A stretch of 27,500 nt of DNA from Sphaeroforma sirkka (lineage: Eukaryota; Opisthokonta; Ichthyosporea; Ichthyophonida). The translations under genes and the position numbers were made by a program. Where the stretch lies: positions 1 to 27,500 of the forward strand of contig LUCW03000123.1 in assembly GCA_001586965.3 (NCBI GenBank), read 5' to 3'. The notes below the pieces were generated by a model. It saw only the letters and a list, made by a program, of their open reading frames with translations, made no database searches and had not been told where the DNA came from. Positions 15,552 through 26,616 of this stretch are shown here, one piece after another; positions within the stretch are counted from its first letter, which is position 1; every line of letters begins with the position of its first letter.

Positions 15552-15849
15552 GATAGAAGTGTATCCTTTTTAAAAACGTGTGAGCAAGAATCTTCCTTTT
15601 CAATAACATATTCTGATTGTTCCAAAGCCTAATTAAGAGGATAAACGGTGTTTAGTATCTGATTCTCGTAAACTTGATATATTCTTAAAAATCAGGAGAC
15701 TGGCAGCTCGTTTTCACTTTGAAAGCAGCCGAAAGATATAAAGGTTGCGAGTATTACAGCGTATCGAACTTAAAAACCCCACTGTTGTATTTGATATTTA
15801 TAAAGAGGACTGCAAATTTTAGTCTATAGTACTATTAGTACCAAAAGTA
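15552..15849. other. No gene recognised
   Basis: Short AT-rich stretch between the tandem repeat and an RT relic. Weak fragments near 15780-15849 may be the upstream part of the relic but are too decayed to align by eye. Confidence 0.4.
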
Positions 15850-16460
15850 TCAAACTGTATGAGCGTAGCCACAGTATTACAGAATGACTACAGACTATCA
15901 TCCACGTGGATGATCGTGCGACTGCTCATACTGCATTTTGGGAACGTATAGCAAACCCAGGAATCTCTATATCACTACCAAATTTAAGTGTATTATTCAA
16001 AGATATGGAAACTAATGTAGGAGAAAATCAATCAGAGATGGTAGGATATCAATTTGACAACATCGAAGATATGTTGGTTCCCGATCATCGATACAAACAC
16101 ATGTCCCAAAGGTCTACGCCTACACATACTAAGAAACTGAGGCAGTTCCTAGGTCTTTACAGTTATTTATGAATGCATACCCCAAGCTATACCTGAATTA
16201 TACGCGTTCTGTACCACCCGATCGATAGGAAACTCAACGCCCAAAAAAAATTGGTAGGCCCATTAAATAGAATCGATTTATATAATATGAGCATTTCAAG
16301 AAGTGAAAAATAGATTTTTCACTTCCGCCATATCGTTCCCAGACTATTGTGGGGACACAGAGCAAAAGTATACGACTGCAATGTACGCGAATGGCCAATT
16401 GGACATTTGCTTAGGCGGTCCCAGATCGTTCTTTGTTTCTTTAAGTTTGAGGCAGGACTC
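15850..16460 (+). pseudogene. Ty3/gypsy-type RT thumb and RNase H relic
   Basis: HVDDRATAHTAFWERI (from 15903) corresponds to the Y[VI]DD block with the following helix of a Ty3-type RT. About 65 residues later, VPDHRYKHMSQRSTPTHTKK and LRQFLGLYSYL (to 16169) match the DPxKVxAI...P.T.K.LRxFLGLxxYY block. After a stop, FFTSAISFPDYCGDTEQ (about 16318-16368) and a following segment match the aPxLxfPD...DAS entry to RNase H, and VLCFFKFEAG-like residues (about 16430-16455) match the FFSxxL block in another phase. It is clearly a relic, broken by stops and phase changes. It is probably a different lineage from the element at 1-7314. Confidence 0.72.
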
Positions 16461-16470
16461 TGACCTCTAT

Positions 16471-16472
<2 letters not shown>

Positions 16473-16528
<56 letters not shown>

Positions 16529-16542
16529 GGGGGGGGGGGGGG
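16473..16542. repeat. Compound microsatellite (TA)n(TG)n(G)n
   Basis: About 22 TA units (16473-16516), six TG units (16517-16528) and a run of about 15 G (16528-16542), followed by a second G6 run near 16550. Length is likely to vary, and the true copy number may differ from what is shown. Confidence 0.95.
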
Positions 16543-16760
16543 TCACTAGGGGGGCCTTTTATGGGCCTACCGATTTAAATTTTCAAACCGAGCCAAAGAC
16601 AAAAAATGAGTCCTAAAATAAAGCGCACACTTTTGTATGTGTAATACAAAATGAATACCGTTGTGTAATATTTAAGCTGTCACACTGTCGGTTGGCGTGT
16701 TTTGTCTACTTCGTTCAGTACATATATGCCTTGTTTGTAAACTATATACCCTTTGTAAGC
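16543..16760. other. Spacer, no gene recognised
   Basis: AT-rich stretch between the microsatellite and the decayed frame that starts at 16761. Nothing in it can be named. Confidence 0.4.
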
Positions 16761-18120
16761 ATGAATGCGGAAGAGGAATTATCCCCAGTAGACCTGGATT
16801 CGTCTACGGATGACTGGGCTTAACACTGTGACGATGAGAATACACATGCTCAGGAATATGATCTGTCTACGCAGTCCTATGCACTTGATCGCCTTTCGGT
16901 TAACAACCGACCTCGTGGGGTAGGAATAACAGCAGTTCAGCTGAAGGATACCCTGGAGGGCTTGTGTATTTAATCTTTGCAATATGGAAACGGCCTTGGC
17001 TTGTACCGACTTTGATATTATGGCCACAAACACGACTTTCCCCCAAACAGGACACCCGCGTAGAATTCGTAATTGACAGTAGACATATTGTTCAATCAAT
17101 TCAAACTCACATGCATCGAGTTCGATTGTATGGGAACAGTTGAGAAGGAGGGACCAGTTGTTAGCACAACAAAGAAGAAGAAGAAAAACTATCTTGATGT
17201 TAGTATCTTCCTACCGGCCCACATCACGACGTACGTGAGGCTGCGAGGGTGATAGACACCGCCTTAGCTTTAGTATCGGTTCGAAGAAAAAAAAAGCCTG
17301 GACGAAGGTGAAAGCGGATCTGCTGACACTAACAGGTACGAGCAAAATCTTGCCAAACAACTAAAGAACGATACTAAAAATCATTCATCGATGGAGCCAG
17401 TACGATGTTGGGACAAATGTATACCATTGAAATAGATTGTGGAAGAGGATAAAGTTCCGAAGGAGTATTCTCTACCGTTACACAATAGAGGTGTCTACCT
17501 ATGCGCCTGTACTGTCACAAAATCACCCTAGATATCACCCGCACATGTGTACATCAGTAATTATGATGCTTTATTCGAAGAACCATGACAATGATATTCC
17601 CGCGCAGTACTTGGCATTTAGACTGCCAGGGGACTTACAAAAACGGTCAGAAGCTAAGACATGTCTAGCTACTACAGCTTGCTACCAAAAACTGGATTAG
17701 TTGCGAGCTGGCGAACTTCGAAGGAATGCGAGAGAAAAGCAACTAGTAACAGCGTGTACAGAACAGTCACAAGAAATTGCCGATGCTTTGTATTAGTGTA
17801 CTACCTATGATTTTACCGGACTTAAGAAGCAGAGCGAGTGTATTTACACGAGAGGAATTGATGAACTAGATCTTCGAAAAGCGGTGAAAAAAAAATTCGT
17901 GCACGTCGCGGTAAATTCCAAAAGTTTATGGAAGCTGCCAAGATACGACTGCATAGCCAAGCAAGTGTTAGTGATCGCCGGCATGGCGAAGCTCAACATA
18001 TGGCGGAAGCTGTGTCGTTCCGAGATCTGAGAGCTCAAGTAGAAGCAAATATACGCGAAAAGCATAAAACAACAATATTCAGACGGAAAGACAAAATTTG
18101 AAGACCCGATACATTCCTTG
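16761..18120 (+). pseudogene. Decayed unidentified protein-coding sequence
   Basis: ATG 16761 opens an acidic segment (MNAEEELSPVDLDSSTDDW), a single TAA (16821-16823) and then an in-phase continuation (EYDLSTQSYALDRLSVNNRP) to about 16971. Further open pieces in other phases include a Lys-rich stretch near 17155-17215 (TTKKKKKNYLDVSIFLPAHI), a frame at 17437-17700, and a strongly basic, helical stretch at about 17875-18070 (KKIRARRGKFQKFMEAAKIR and HGEAQHMAEAVSFRDLRAQV). Composition looks protein-coding over more than 1 kb, but stops and phase changes are frequent. I do not recognise the family. An acidic N-terminus and a basic coiled-coil-like end fit a Gag, a transposase or a host nuclear protein equally well. 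Confidence 0.4.
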
Positions 18121-18122
18121 GA

Positions 18123-18350
18123 ATGAGTCCGTTTACAATTTGTACCGTCGAAACCATTTGTCACAGCAGCTGCGAATTTCACCAGCTTATTGGGTGTAAA
18201 ACTCATGTTACAAACATGGCAGCACTCAAAAGTATGTATACATATTCAACAATATGCATGCTATGTATATATATAATCCATCTGAATGATCCAGAACAGA
18301 ACATTTTTAGATACCGAAGTCATTATACTCCTGGCGAATATTTCTTGTAA
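18123..18350 (+). repeat. Copy 1 of an unknown coding-like repeat
   Basis: The part at about 18275-18345 matches 22065-22133 at about 80 percent by eye, and a shorter upstream block (GAAACCATTTGTCACAGCA near 18151) matches GAAACCTTTGTCTCAGCA near 21986. In translation both share HLxDPEQ, RYRSHxTPxEYF. Several differences in the core are at third codon positions. The intervening part is longer in this copy. The frame here ends at TAA 18348-18350. Confidence 0.65.
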
Positions 18351-19301
18351 TAATGAGAGCATCAGCCGAGACGAAATCAGTGCTTGCGGAGTCAGGATTT
18401 ATCACGCAATGATACAAGGCCGAAGCTAAGCATATTCGAACTTATCAAGTCGGGTTCGTTTATTTTAGAGTGATTAATTGCGATTCGGACATTGAGACTA
18501 CCTTTAGCTATTATTGTTCTACTTGAATAGCTCTACGATAAAGCATATATTATTATACAGGATAGATATATGTGGTTAGATAGCTACATATTTGTGAGTA
18601 AATTCAAAATATAGCGCAGTGGAAAACAAATCTTCGGAGCACACAAACTGATCTAATTCTGCTCGGACACCAATTATTTGATGCCATAGACTTTGCGTAT
18701 ACATAAAGTAGCTGAATTTCATATTTGATCAGTTTGAAGTACCTGGCACTCTTTTTGTATGAGTGGAAAATTTGAGCAAGAGGTCAGTCTCGTGTTCGAA
18801 AAGAAAGTCAAAAAGCCAATCTATAAGACCGCATCATGTGCTGATGACTTCGTGCGGCCATTTCTAGGCTAACTATGAATATGGAGGCTCAGAATTGAAA
18901 CGGTGTGCGTGCTCCAAAGATTCATTTTCCACTGCATGCCTCTAGAGTTACATGTTATTGAGGACAACTTCATCGACATAAATTAAATCAGTGATATTCT
19001 GTTGGGAGTCTTGTCGAGCATTTTCATTCTCTTCACTCCGTGTGACAGAGATCAGGAAGGAGCATCAGACAGTGTGAGGTGCGTAGTGTCCTGGCTCTAC
19101 GCCACCCGACGTGTAGGTTTGGCTGTCGTGCTTCGAGTAGCAATAGGGCTTCCAGGAAAGGGACATTGTAATTGTTCGTTACAAAGATGAGATGAATAAA
19201 TGACAAGGTCAGATGCACAAGGTAATAAGCGAGGAGGACAACGGAAATTTTGTCTGTAACTTTGATGGGACTAGAGCACCAGGAATCCTGACTCGGTTAG
19301 T
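18351..19301. other. No gene recognised
   Basis: Mixed composition with short frames on both strands (for example 19002-19190, 62 codons plus; 19033-19218 minus) that overlap each other and show no domain. Nothing supportable. Confidence 0.4.
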
Positions 19302-19876
19302 GATGAACAAATTGGACTCATAAAAAAGGCTACCGCATCGGAAGAATTCATTTTCAACCGTCGAATACTACCAACTGAAGAGACACATTTCCCATCCATA
19401 TTAAACCGTCAAATAGTACCAACTGAAGAGACACACTCCTCATCCATATTAAACCATCTAGGCCATCCAACGGAGGAAATGGGTCCCAAGAGTACCTACT
19501 ACAGTGGACAGCTGGGCATACGAGACAGATATAGCAGATGCTAATGTTCTTACTATTTACCAACAACACATATGACGCAAATGAAGTTAAACCAGGCCGA
19601 AAAATCAGTGACGAACAAATTGGATTCATAAAACTCATAAAAAAAGGCTACCACATCGGAAGAATTCATTTTCAACAGTGAAATACTACCAACTAAAGAG
19701 ACACACTTCTCATCCATATTAAACCATCTAGGCCATCCAACGGAGGAAATGGGTCCCAAGAGTACCTACTACAGTGGACAGCTGGGCATATGAGACAGAT
19801 ATAGCAGATGCTAATGTTCTTACTATTTACCAGCAATACATATGACGCAAACAAAGTTAGACCAGGCCGAAAAATC
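19302..19876. repeat. Tandem duplication, about 308 and 267 bp, with a nested repeat
   Basis: Copy A begins GATGAACAAATTGG at 19302, and copy B begins GACGAACAAATTGG at 19610. Both contain GGTCCCAAGAGTACCTACTA (19482 and 19752) and end near ACCAGGCCGAAAAATC. Copy A has an extra 48-bp unit, and copy B has a 10-base insertion AAACTCATAA. Between 19482 and about 19560 the copies are nearly identical, so the duplication is fairly recent. Confidence 0.9.
19360..19455. repeat. 48-bp tandem repeat, two copies, inside copy A
   Basis: Units 19360-19407 and 19408-19455 share TACCAACTGAAGAGACACA and CATCCATATTAAACC. The unit is 16 codons long, so its gain or loss would keep a reading frame. Copy B has only one unit. 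Confidence 0.88.
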
Positions 19877-20131
19877 CAGCAGCAACAAGAACGAATGAAT
19901 GATCAGCGAACACCAAAAAACGCACGAGGCAGGGGACAAAAACATTTCATTATCACGAAACGAATCCCACCTCTTATTTACCATGTAACATGCTCTGAAA
20001 GCTCATGCTCGCATGTACATATTGCTTGTACATTATATGGCCGAATAGATAGCGCTGCGGACACACGTTGTCGCATGTGTTTTTGGTTGCGCAATAGTAA
20101 GTATTCTGTGCCCTCTGGTTTGCATCGATAA
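19808..20131 (+). CDS. Unidentified frame beginning in repeat copy B
   Basis: A 107-codon frame from ATG 19808 to 20131. Residues 14-55 are basic (VRPGRKIQQQQERMNDQRTP and KNARGRGQK). Residues about 65-95 contain several Cys and His (CSESSCSHVHIAC and CRMC), which could bind metal but match no family I know. Its first residues come from the tandem repeat; in copy A the same phase reads GRKISDEQIGFIKLIKKG, vaguely like a helix-turn-helix start of a transposase. It is likely a relic or chance frame, with low support as a gene. Confidence 0.25.
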   Translation: MLMFLLFTSNTYDANKVRPGRKIQQQQERMNDQRTPKNARGRGQKHFIITKRIPPLIYHVTCSESSCSHVHIACTLYGRIDSAADTRCRMCFWLRNSKYSVPSGLHR

Positions 20132-20299
20132 TTTCCCATCTATGGCTTACAGGATTGCTACTATTGATCCTGGTCTACTTGTACTTGCGCGGCCAAAAAC
20201 GAGGATAGTCCAGCCATACCTTCTGGTTCTACGACTTATTCTGGTCCATATGGGGCATATCAAGGTGCGTTTAAGCGTTCGGTTAAGCGTTTGGTATAG

Positions 20300-21340
20300 T
20301 GACATGTTCTGATTTCATTAGTAAACAGAGAACAAAATTCAAAGTTCTTTCACTGATCGACCCTGGTTGATCATGTATATCTGATCGCGTTACATTAATA
20401 TAGACATCGAACGTAGAGCTCAAACGATCATCTTATAAATATTAGCAGATGAGGTTTCTGAATGTGTTACCATGGCAACGGATGCAAAGGTATCGGTTGC
20501 CGATGATCGTACAATCACGACGCAAGCTGCGACGCAAGCTGCGACGCAAGCTACGATAATTGAGATGCCACAAAACTACGACATTATAATCGAAATGGGT
20601 GACCTGCTTAGTTTAGGTATTACTGTGACCGGATTGCCTAACAACGTCGAAACAGAAAAAGATCATCAGTCGGTATATGTCTAAAATCATACCCTCAGAC
20701 ACGATAAAGACATTAATATATGACTTTGCAAGTAAGATAATAGAAATTTACCTCTAAATAGAATAATTAAGATAAATGACTGGGCAAAGTTCCACCATAA
20801 GGACGAATATTTCAGCCTTTATTTTAACTAAAGTCGACTTTATGAAGTCGACTTTATAAAGCTAAACTGTCCTTAAAGAAGTTCTGATTTTGGAGCCACG
20901 AGGCTGTGTTAGAGAATACGTAGAGAAATAGCTAGCTGATGATGCGATGCGATAGAAATTAACTATAACCAAATCCTAGTTCATCTGGCTTTACTAGACG
21001 TAAATCAGCATAACTCTTAACGGTTCATTTGAGAAGGTCAGAGTATGTCTAAACACGAGTTCAATAAATAAGTCATTGCCGAATCATAGTTTTATTTACC
21101 TGATATAACGAACTATGAAGAAGAATGCAAGTAGCTACAGATTAATACTTTAGACCTTACACAAGGATATCATCAAATAAAGAGAAACGAGCAATTGAAC
21201 ATACTACCTTAGTTCGAAGCTCTCAGAGACTCAAACAAAACTTTAAATAAACGAGAAGAAGTTTCACTTCGCAATGAACGAAGTACATACCATATATCCA
21301 AGGAAAGCATCAAGATCGCCCTCGGTGAAGTAAATACTTC
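20300..21340 (+). pseudogene. Relic of a relative of the Ty3-type element (protease to RT)
   Basis: Blocks appear in the same order as 2430-3390 of the left-hand element. FKVLSLIDPG (20336-20367) matches KVMALFDPG, and DEVSECVTMATDAKVSV follows. YDIIIEMGDLLSLGITVTGL (from 20577) matches YDLIIGMTDLLSLGITLTGL. INDWAKFHHKDEYF (about 20773-20815) matches the post-protease tail; LDLTQGYHQI (21150-21179) is the RT block matching IDLKAAFHQL; and EKKFHFAMNEVHT (about 21258-21297) matches KKYQFKGAPEGLH. Stops and phase changes occur throughout. Flanking LTRs were not found. A three-fold 12-bp repeat (20520-20555) lies in it. Confidence 0.8.
20520..20555. repeat. 12-bp tandem repeat, three copies
   Basis: ACGCAAGCTGCG occurs at 20520 and 20532, with a third copy differing by one base at 20544. 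It encodes TQAATQAATQAT in the relic protease frame and is absent from the related element, so it is a local expansion. Confidence 0.95.
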
Positions 21341-21959
21341 TTAGAATGGCGTATGCCATCTACAGAGAGTGATGTACAGCATGTGTGGCTGTTTAAGCTT
21401 CGAACTTTCGTTATTCCTATTTAGCTACAGTTCAGGCAAACCATAAATTATTATTACTGTAACACATCACAACTGTGTAATAACAATGACTCCTTAATTC
21501 TTACAATATGGCAACATACGAAACAATTATAGAACCTATAATTTCCGACAAAATTCTATGATTTCGAAAATATACCGCCAATTTCTACTAAGTATTTATA
21601 CCTATCAAAGTGTAGATGCTAAATAAAAAACTTCATGTAAATGTTATTATGATGTCAACTGCCCGCCATCTAGACAACAGTCTAGTGTTCCAGTTTTTAA
21701 TCGTACATTATATACGCGATATGTGATGAGGTCCTAGATGCAAATTGTCGCAACGTCATACATCATTGGGATCACAAACTTTACTTATCACTAGCCATAT
21801 AGTTGATGCCTCAAACTAAATATTGAACATGAAAGTCAAGTCTGGTATGTATTATTCGTAAATTTAAGTACATGTGTGCGGATGAAATGATTTTGAATTT
21901 GTATCAAAATGTTAAATCTCTTGAAATTCGTGTTAAAAAATTATGTCTGTCTCTCGAGG
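21341..21959. other. No gene recognised
   Basis: AT-rich stretch downstream of the relic. A plus frame at 21872-22081 has helical, Leu/Val/Lys-rich residues near its start but no domain. Its end overlaps the repeat copy that follows. Confidence 0.35.
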
Positions 21960-22229
21960 TGGTACCGAACGTGCAACACCGATTGGAAACCTTTGTCTCA
22001 GCACCTTACCATATCAATAACAGATGTAGAATCTATTTGAATTATGAAAATTTATCGTATCAAACATATTCATCTGGATGACCCAGAACAGTACCTAGCT
22101 AGATACCGGAGCCATTGTACTCCTATAGAATATTTCATGTGGCATACTCATGGTACCCAGCCAATTGTATTGCGAAAGACTCCACAAGAATTTTCAAAAG
22201 TGCGTGGTTATTCGTGCGAAGTAATTTAG
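21960..22229 (+). repeat. Copy 2 of the unknown coding-like repeat
   Basis: This matches copy 1 (about 18150-18345) in two blocks. The frame at 22044-22229 reads IHLDDPEQYLARYRSHCTP then IEYFMWHTHG and ends at TAG 22227-22229. It extends about 90 bases beyond the region shared with copy 1. The pattern HLxxPEQ...TPxEYF is loosely similar to a block in Helitron proteins, but too weakly to assign. The two copies are about 3.7 kb apart and in the same orientation. Confidence 0.6.
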
Positions 22230-22423
22230 GCGGCAAGCGGGTGCTGTCCGGTGAAGGACCACGGAAACTCTATGCAGATAGGAGCCCGGGTGGCGCGTCT
22301 AACCACCTGGGCAATCTATACTTCAATATCTTTAGGATTTCGTTGGCCACATCAGCGTGTAATCTTTCAACCGAAATTAACTGTACATGTATTGTTTTAC
22401 CATCTTTAGGATGTCAATGATAA

Positions 22424-22531
22424 AATCAGGGGCCCACCCGAAATGTCATCAAACGCTGCCTGGCAGTTGATCCCTTAAACCATCCAGACATTGACGCCCT
22501 ATTCGCTAAATTAAACGCCGGATATTCCTGA
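22424..22531 (+). pseudogene. Possible end of a protein-kinase domain
   Basis: A short open stretch reads VIKRCLAVDPLNHPDIDALF then AKLN (22445-22518) and ends at TGA 22529-22531. It resembles kinase subdomain XI (L...CL..DP..RPD...L...L), with His where Arg is nearly invariant. Stops precede it at 22418-22423. No other kinase motif is visible upstream, so it would be an isolated exon or fragment. The match is short. Confidence 0.3.
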
Positions 22532-25500
22532 GGTACCATGAAGTTCGATTAAACTACTATCTCTATGTATCTAGTTGTACGTTATACTATATGTTTATAC
22601 ACATATATGATATGCATATATACAATATAAGATCACCGATATATGTACCTATGTACGTATGTAAAGCTTCTGATGAGCCTATCCAGGCCGTATGCGGCTG
22701 CTTCTGCCCAAACGGACAGTATGCAAGAAGTCCAGGGAAGTACTGGAATCCAAGGTGCTAATGGTATACAATACATATTGGCTTATTTTCAATGCACATT
22801 TAGTGTAAAGACTTCTTTCCTTTAGCAGTAAACTGTACAATTACTAGGCATGTATGTGAACGGCGCACAAATGGTCTGTTGCAAATTATAGCCAGTCAGT
22901 GCATTTATATCGTTTTGGAACATTGACTGTTAGACGCTGACTCAAAACATTAATTTTATGCTGCAGTATTTACTAGTAAAATTAATTATGTCCCACCAAA
23001 GAAGCAGCACCCCTGTTTGGACTTATCTGAAACTATAATATATTGGTAAAAACAAGGATAGTCGTAGATTTCGCGGTGGTATATATGTTTATAAAGACTC
23101 GAGAGTTCTCATGAGAACTATTCGCCGTGACCATATTTTTCTATGAAGCCTTCAAAAGCATAGCGGCAGTTTCAAGTGCATGGACTCAGAGACTCTGTTC
23201 ATATCTGGCGGTAGGGTGTCAACTTTTCACGATCATAACGTGGTAGTAAGTACTGATTGAGGATTGTTCCATAAGTGTGGCCTCCCTCGATAGAGGGACA
23301 TCTGTGTCGGTGACTAATTCATCGCATTGAAGGATATTAATTCAACTTCCTCATTGATCTCACAATGGCAACTTGAACCACCTTATAATGTTTATATGCG
23401 ACTATTGATCATCGATCTGTATGTCTATTTTAAACCGTATTGTCTTAATGTAATCAGATATCCAATTAAGTTCAACATTCAGATTCGATATTACTGTTAA
23501 ACTTTGCACATCATTTCAGTTTCTGTGTATGGTTTCAACCTGGGCTACTTTAACTAGGCTTGATTCACCGTAAGTGAAATCGCAAAAAATAAAATAAAAT
23601 AAAAATCATAATACGTACTTTCATTTCTGCAGTTGCAATATTTCTTCAATATTAATGTGAAGCCTTACCGAACAAAATCCTTAAAAACACAGATATGTCA
23701 ACGATGACACGGGATATATATATTTATTACTTCCAGACTTCGGAGTTGAAAATGTAATTTGTTCACACCTTTAACGCCGGGTTTACTTTTCTCGTACTAT
23801 TTATCCAGAATATGAATATATATATATATATACTTGTTCATTAATTAATACATACGATATTCTAGCGTTGAACAATTTCAAACAGTGCAAAAGTTATATT
23901 AGACGTTACATGCAAAAGTTATATCAAACGTTCCAAAAACTAGACCTAGAACGCACAATATATTACATACTATCTAGACATGGTTCTCAGGGAACCGAGA
24001 TAGCCCCAGTTACGGTCCGGAGGAAATTGTTCTACAGCCCAATTATACTGATGTCAATATTTAACTTTTCATTCATCGAATGAATTAGAAAAACTCGTGC
24101 TAATATCGTGCAGTTTAATATCTGAGCAGTAAATGACTCTTAAGCTTTCACTTGTATAGATTACACCACAAACGCTTGATCAGTCGTAGTATACACATTA
24201 AGATGTATAGTGTGCTCATAGCAGCTGTTTGGGTGAAAATGTGTTTATTCTTGGCAGTATCAATCTAGCACTATGTGCGACGATTTGCCGCAGTGTCGCG
24301 ATAGCACATTGATATTTACTTTGATGCGATGGGATAGTATTATGAAGTCCGATTTACTGAGATTTACAGTTGAATGAGTGCAATAAGTATCTGCTGAACG
24401 TACAAGTTTGTGGTATTCTATCTCCGTGTCTTCGTACGTTGATGTGATCTTGACGATCGACAGTGATTATGTACAAATAAAAGTGTTCAAATTGTTCTAT
24501 TGATTGATTTATAGTGTGAGGCATTGGCTAGAATATCGTACATCAAATCGACAAACTAAAATTAAAGTTCCTTTGGCAGTAAGTTCGGTGAACTTTTATT
24601 GCCATTTTGTCTAATCACCTGTGTTCTCATTATTTGTAGATATACAGCCATTTTGTATGTTTGAAGGCTGTCGATGGGCCCTTGTATATAATACTTAAGA
24701 AGACTAGCAGTGCTTTTGTTCATTCTGATTTGATATTCTGTCGTAATTTCGTGAACAGCAGGTTGTCATACGTGTATTACTTAGTGGAAACATTTATATG
24801 GCTGGTGATGGTCGTACGCAGCATAAATCGAGACCAGTAGTTAGATTTTGTCAACAGCTGGTAGCAACACACGCCGCATATGTCGAACTTTTGGTGAAAG
24901 TAATGAAATACAGTTTAAAAATGGCTTCAGGAGCGCAGTTTCTTTAAATCAGCACAGGATAATTGGCGCTATAGTGTAATATCACAAGAAGACTCATACT
25001 GGTATATATAAATGCATATAAAGTGACGCTGATATTTCAATATAGTATCTATTCTGTGTTTTGGAGTGGTCTCGCGATAGGCTAGGATGAATCACGACAT
25101 TGATTGCAATATAGCGACCGCGATGGGAGAGAAAGCCATTATAATTGCAAACTTTGGACCAGTGAAAGTGTTATATACATTAAAGGCGATGATAAAGATG
25201 GGAATAAGGCTACAGTGGTGATTTTTATTGCTCTTTCTGAATGTAGCAAATATGTCTTCAGTTGCAATTTTGCAGTTACTAAAAAGAAATATTAGCGGAC
25301 GTAATATATCAGACTTTGCCCAAATTTTACATTGCACGAGACAGTGCAACTAAGCAAAAGCTGGAATGAGGTCACAGGAATATACTACTGTATAACTCGT
25401 TGCATCGAGACTCATACGTGAATTGAAGATGAGAGCATTTGTTCAGACCGCCTAAAAGCTCTTCCCGGAAAGATCCAGTTTTCATTTACTCATTTGTAGA

Positions 25501-26616
25501 GGGTATCGGAATTTATTGGTTACATTGGGCGTTATTGGTGTAACTCTTGAATAGGCGTCGGCAGAATATCAAATATCATACGTTTGTTTTTTTCAAGATA
25601 AAAAGGATTGGCCTCTCCGTCAAGTCTCGGTTGGCGCACTCAATTGTATATAATTTTGCAGTGTATATATTTTATGCAGAAAAGAACATAGCAATGATAT
25701 AACTAACAATCGAATCGTCATTCTTTTCACTGTGAGTTCCACCCAGACTATATTTTGATATCGTTCAAGTTTTGGTGGAATGCGACTGCAATGTAATGAG
25801 GGGCGGTATTCCGAACATGCAATACCTCTGACACAAGTCTCGAAAATATTAGCTTGGCTGGCTACAATATAAAGGTTCTATCGTCAACAATTTTGTTCAT
25901 TCAGTTTCGTATACGTAATCGTGAACGAGAAAGACACCATATTAGTCATGGAATATACGTATCGTGTGGGCTATCCAAGCCTATACTTCTTCCAACAGTA
26001 CAATCTAATGGTAAACGTTGGTCCTTGCTCACCGCGGCCACATTCGGAGAGATGGGAGGCTGAATCGCCTCAAATATACTGTTTAGACACGCATGGATTT
26101 ATTCCCTATATTTCTTGGCGCATATCATACAACACTAAAGAACTGCTTCCATACCAAGTACTCGATAGTATATAACTGGTGTATTGAAATCGGCTGCTGA
26201 CGTAGACGCTGCGAAGAGAACAACAATATAGGCCGGCAATGATTGAATTTGGACTCCGAACACAATTCTGGCTACGTTGGCACTTAAAATTCGCGCCAGA
26301 GTAAAATCATAAATTTAAAGTGGCGTATGTCTATGTTATTTTAAAATACACAGTATAAGCCCATGATGGACACGAGTACTGATTGGAGTACTGCGAGGCA
26401 TTCTTTTTCATTATAATGGTGCACGCACATACATTCCTTGTGCGAAGGGAATTGGATTCCAATTTAATATCACTTCTCAACCTAGATTTTGAATGGATAG
26501 TCTCTTTTCTAATCGTTCATATGTTCTTGTGGTCCGTGCTACCGACGTCTGTTGTGCCCATTCATGGCTTAGTGTGACTGACGGACTCTAATAATCCTAT
26601 ACACACCAGCAGCTTC
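22532..26616. other. Long AT-rich stretch without a supportable gene
   Basis: Only short, mutually overlapping frames occur here: 22643-22825, 23868-24083, 25104-25295 plus, 25092-25349 minus, 25921-26175 and 26383-26577. None has a recognisable domain. Small AT-rich repeats occur at about 22590-22640 and 23815-23832. The downstream end adjoins the 3' end of the minus-strand gene. Confidence 0.4.

Noticed and set aside
15278..15556. Repeat-containing protein gene
   Set aside because: It starts at TTG inside the hairpin, and other frames of the same repeat are equally open, so the open frame follows from the repeat.
18123..18206. Overlap with a minus-strand frame (17844-18206)
   Set aside because: Antisense to the decayed basic segment; Phe/Ser-rich composition is the shadow of its Lys/Glu codons.
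22044..22229. Helitron helicase fragment
   Set aside because: The similarity rests on a few residues (HLxxPEQ, TPxEYF) with no Rep or helicase motif nearby.
25092..25349. Minus-strand 85-codon frame and its plus-strand partner
   Set aside because: They overlap on opposite strands, have no domain, and are of a length expected by chance.
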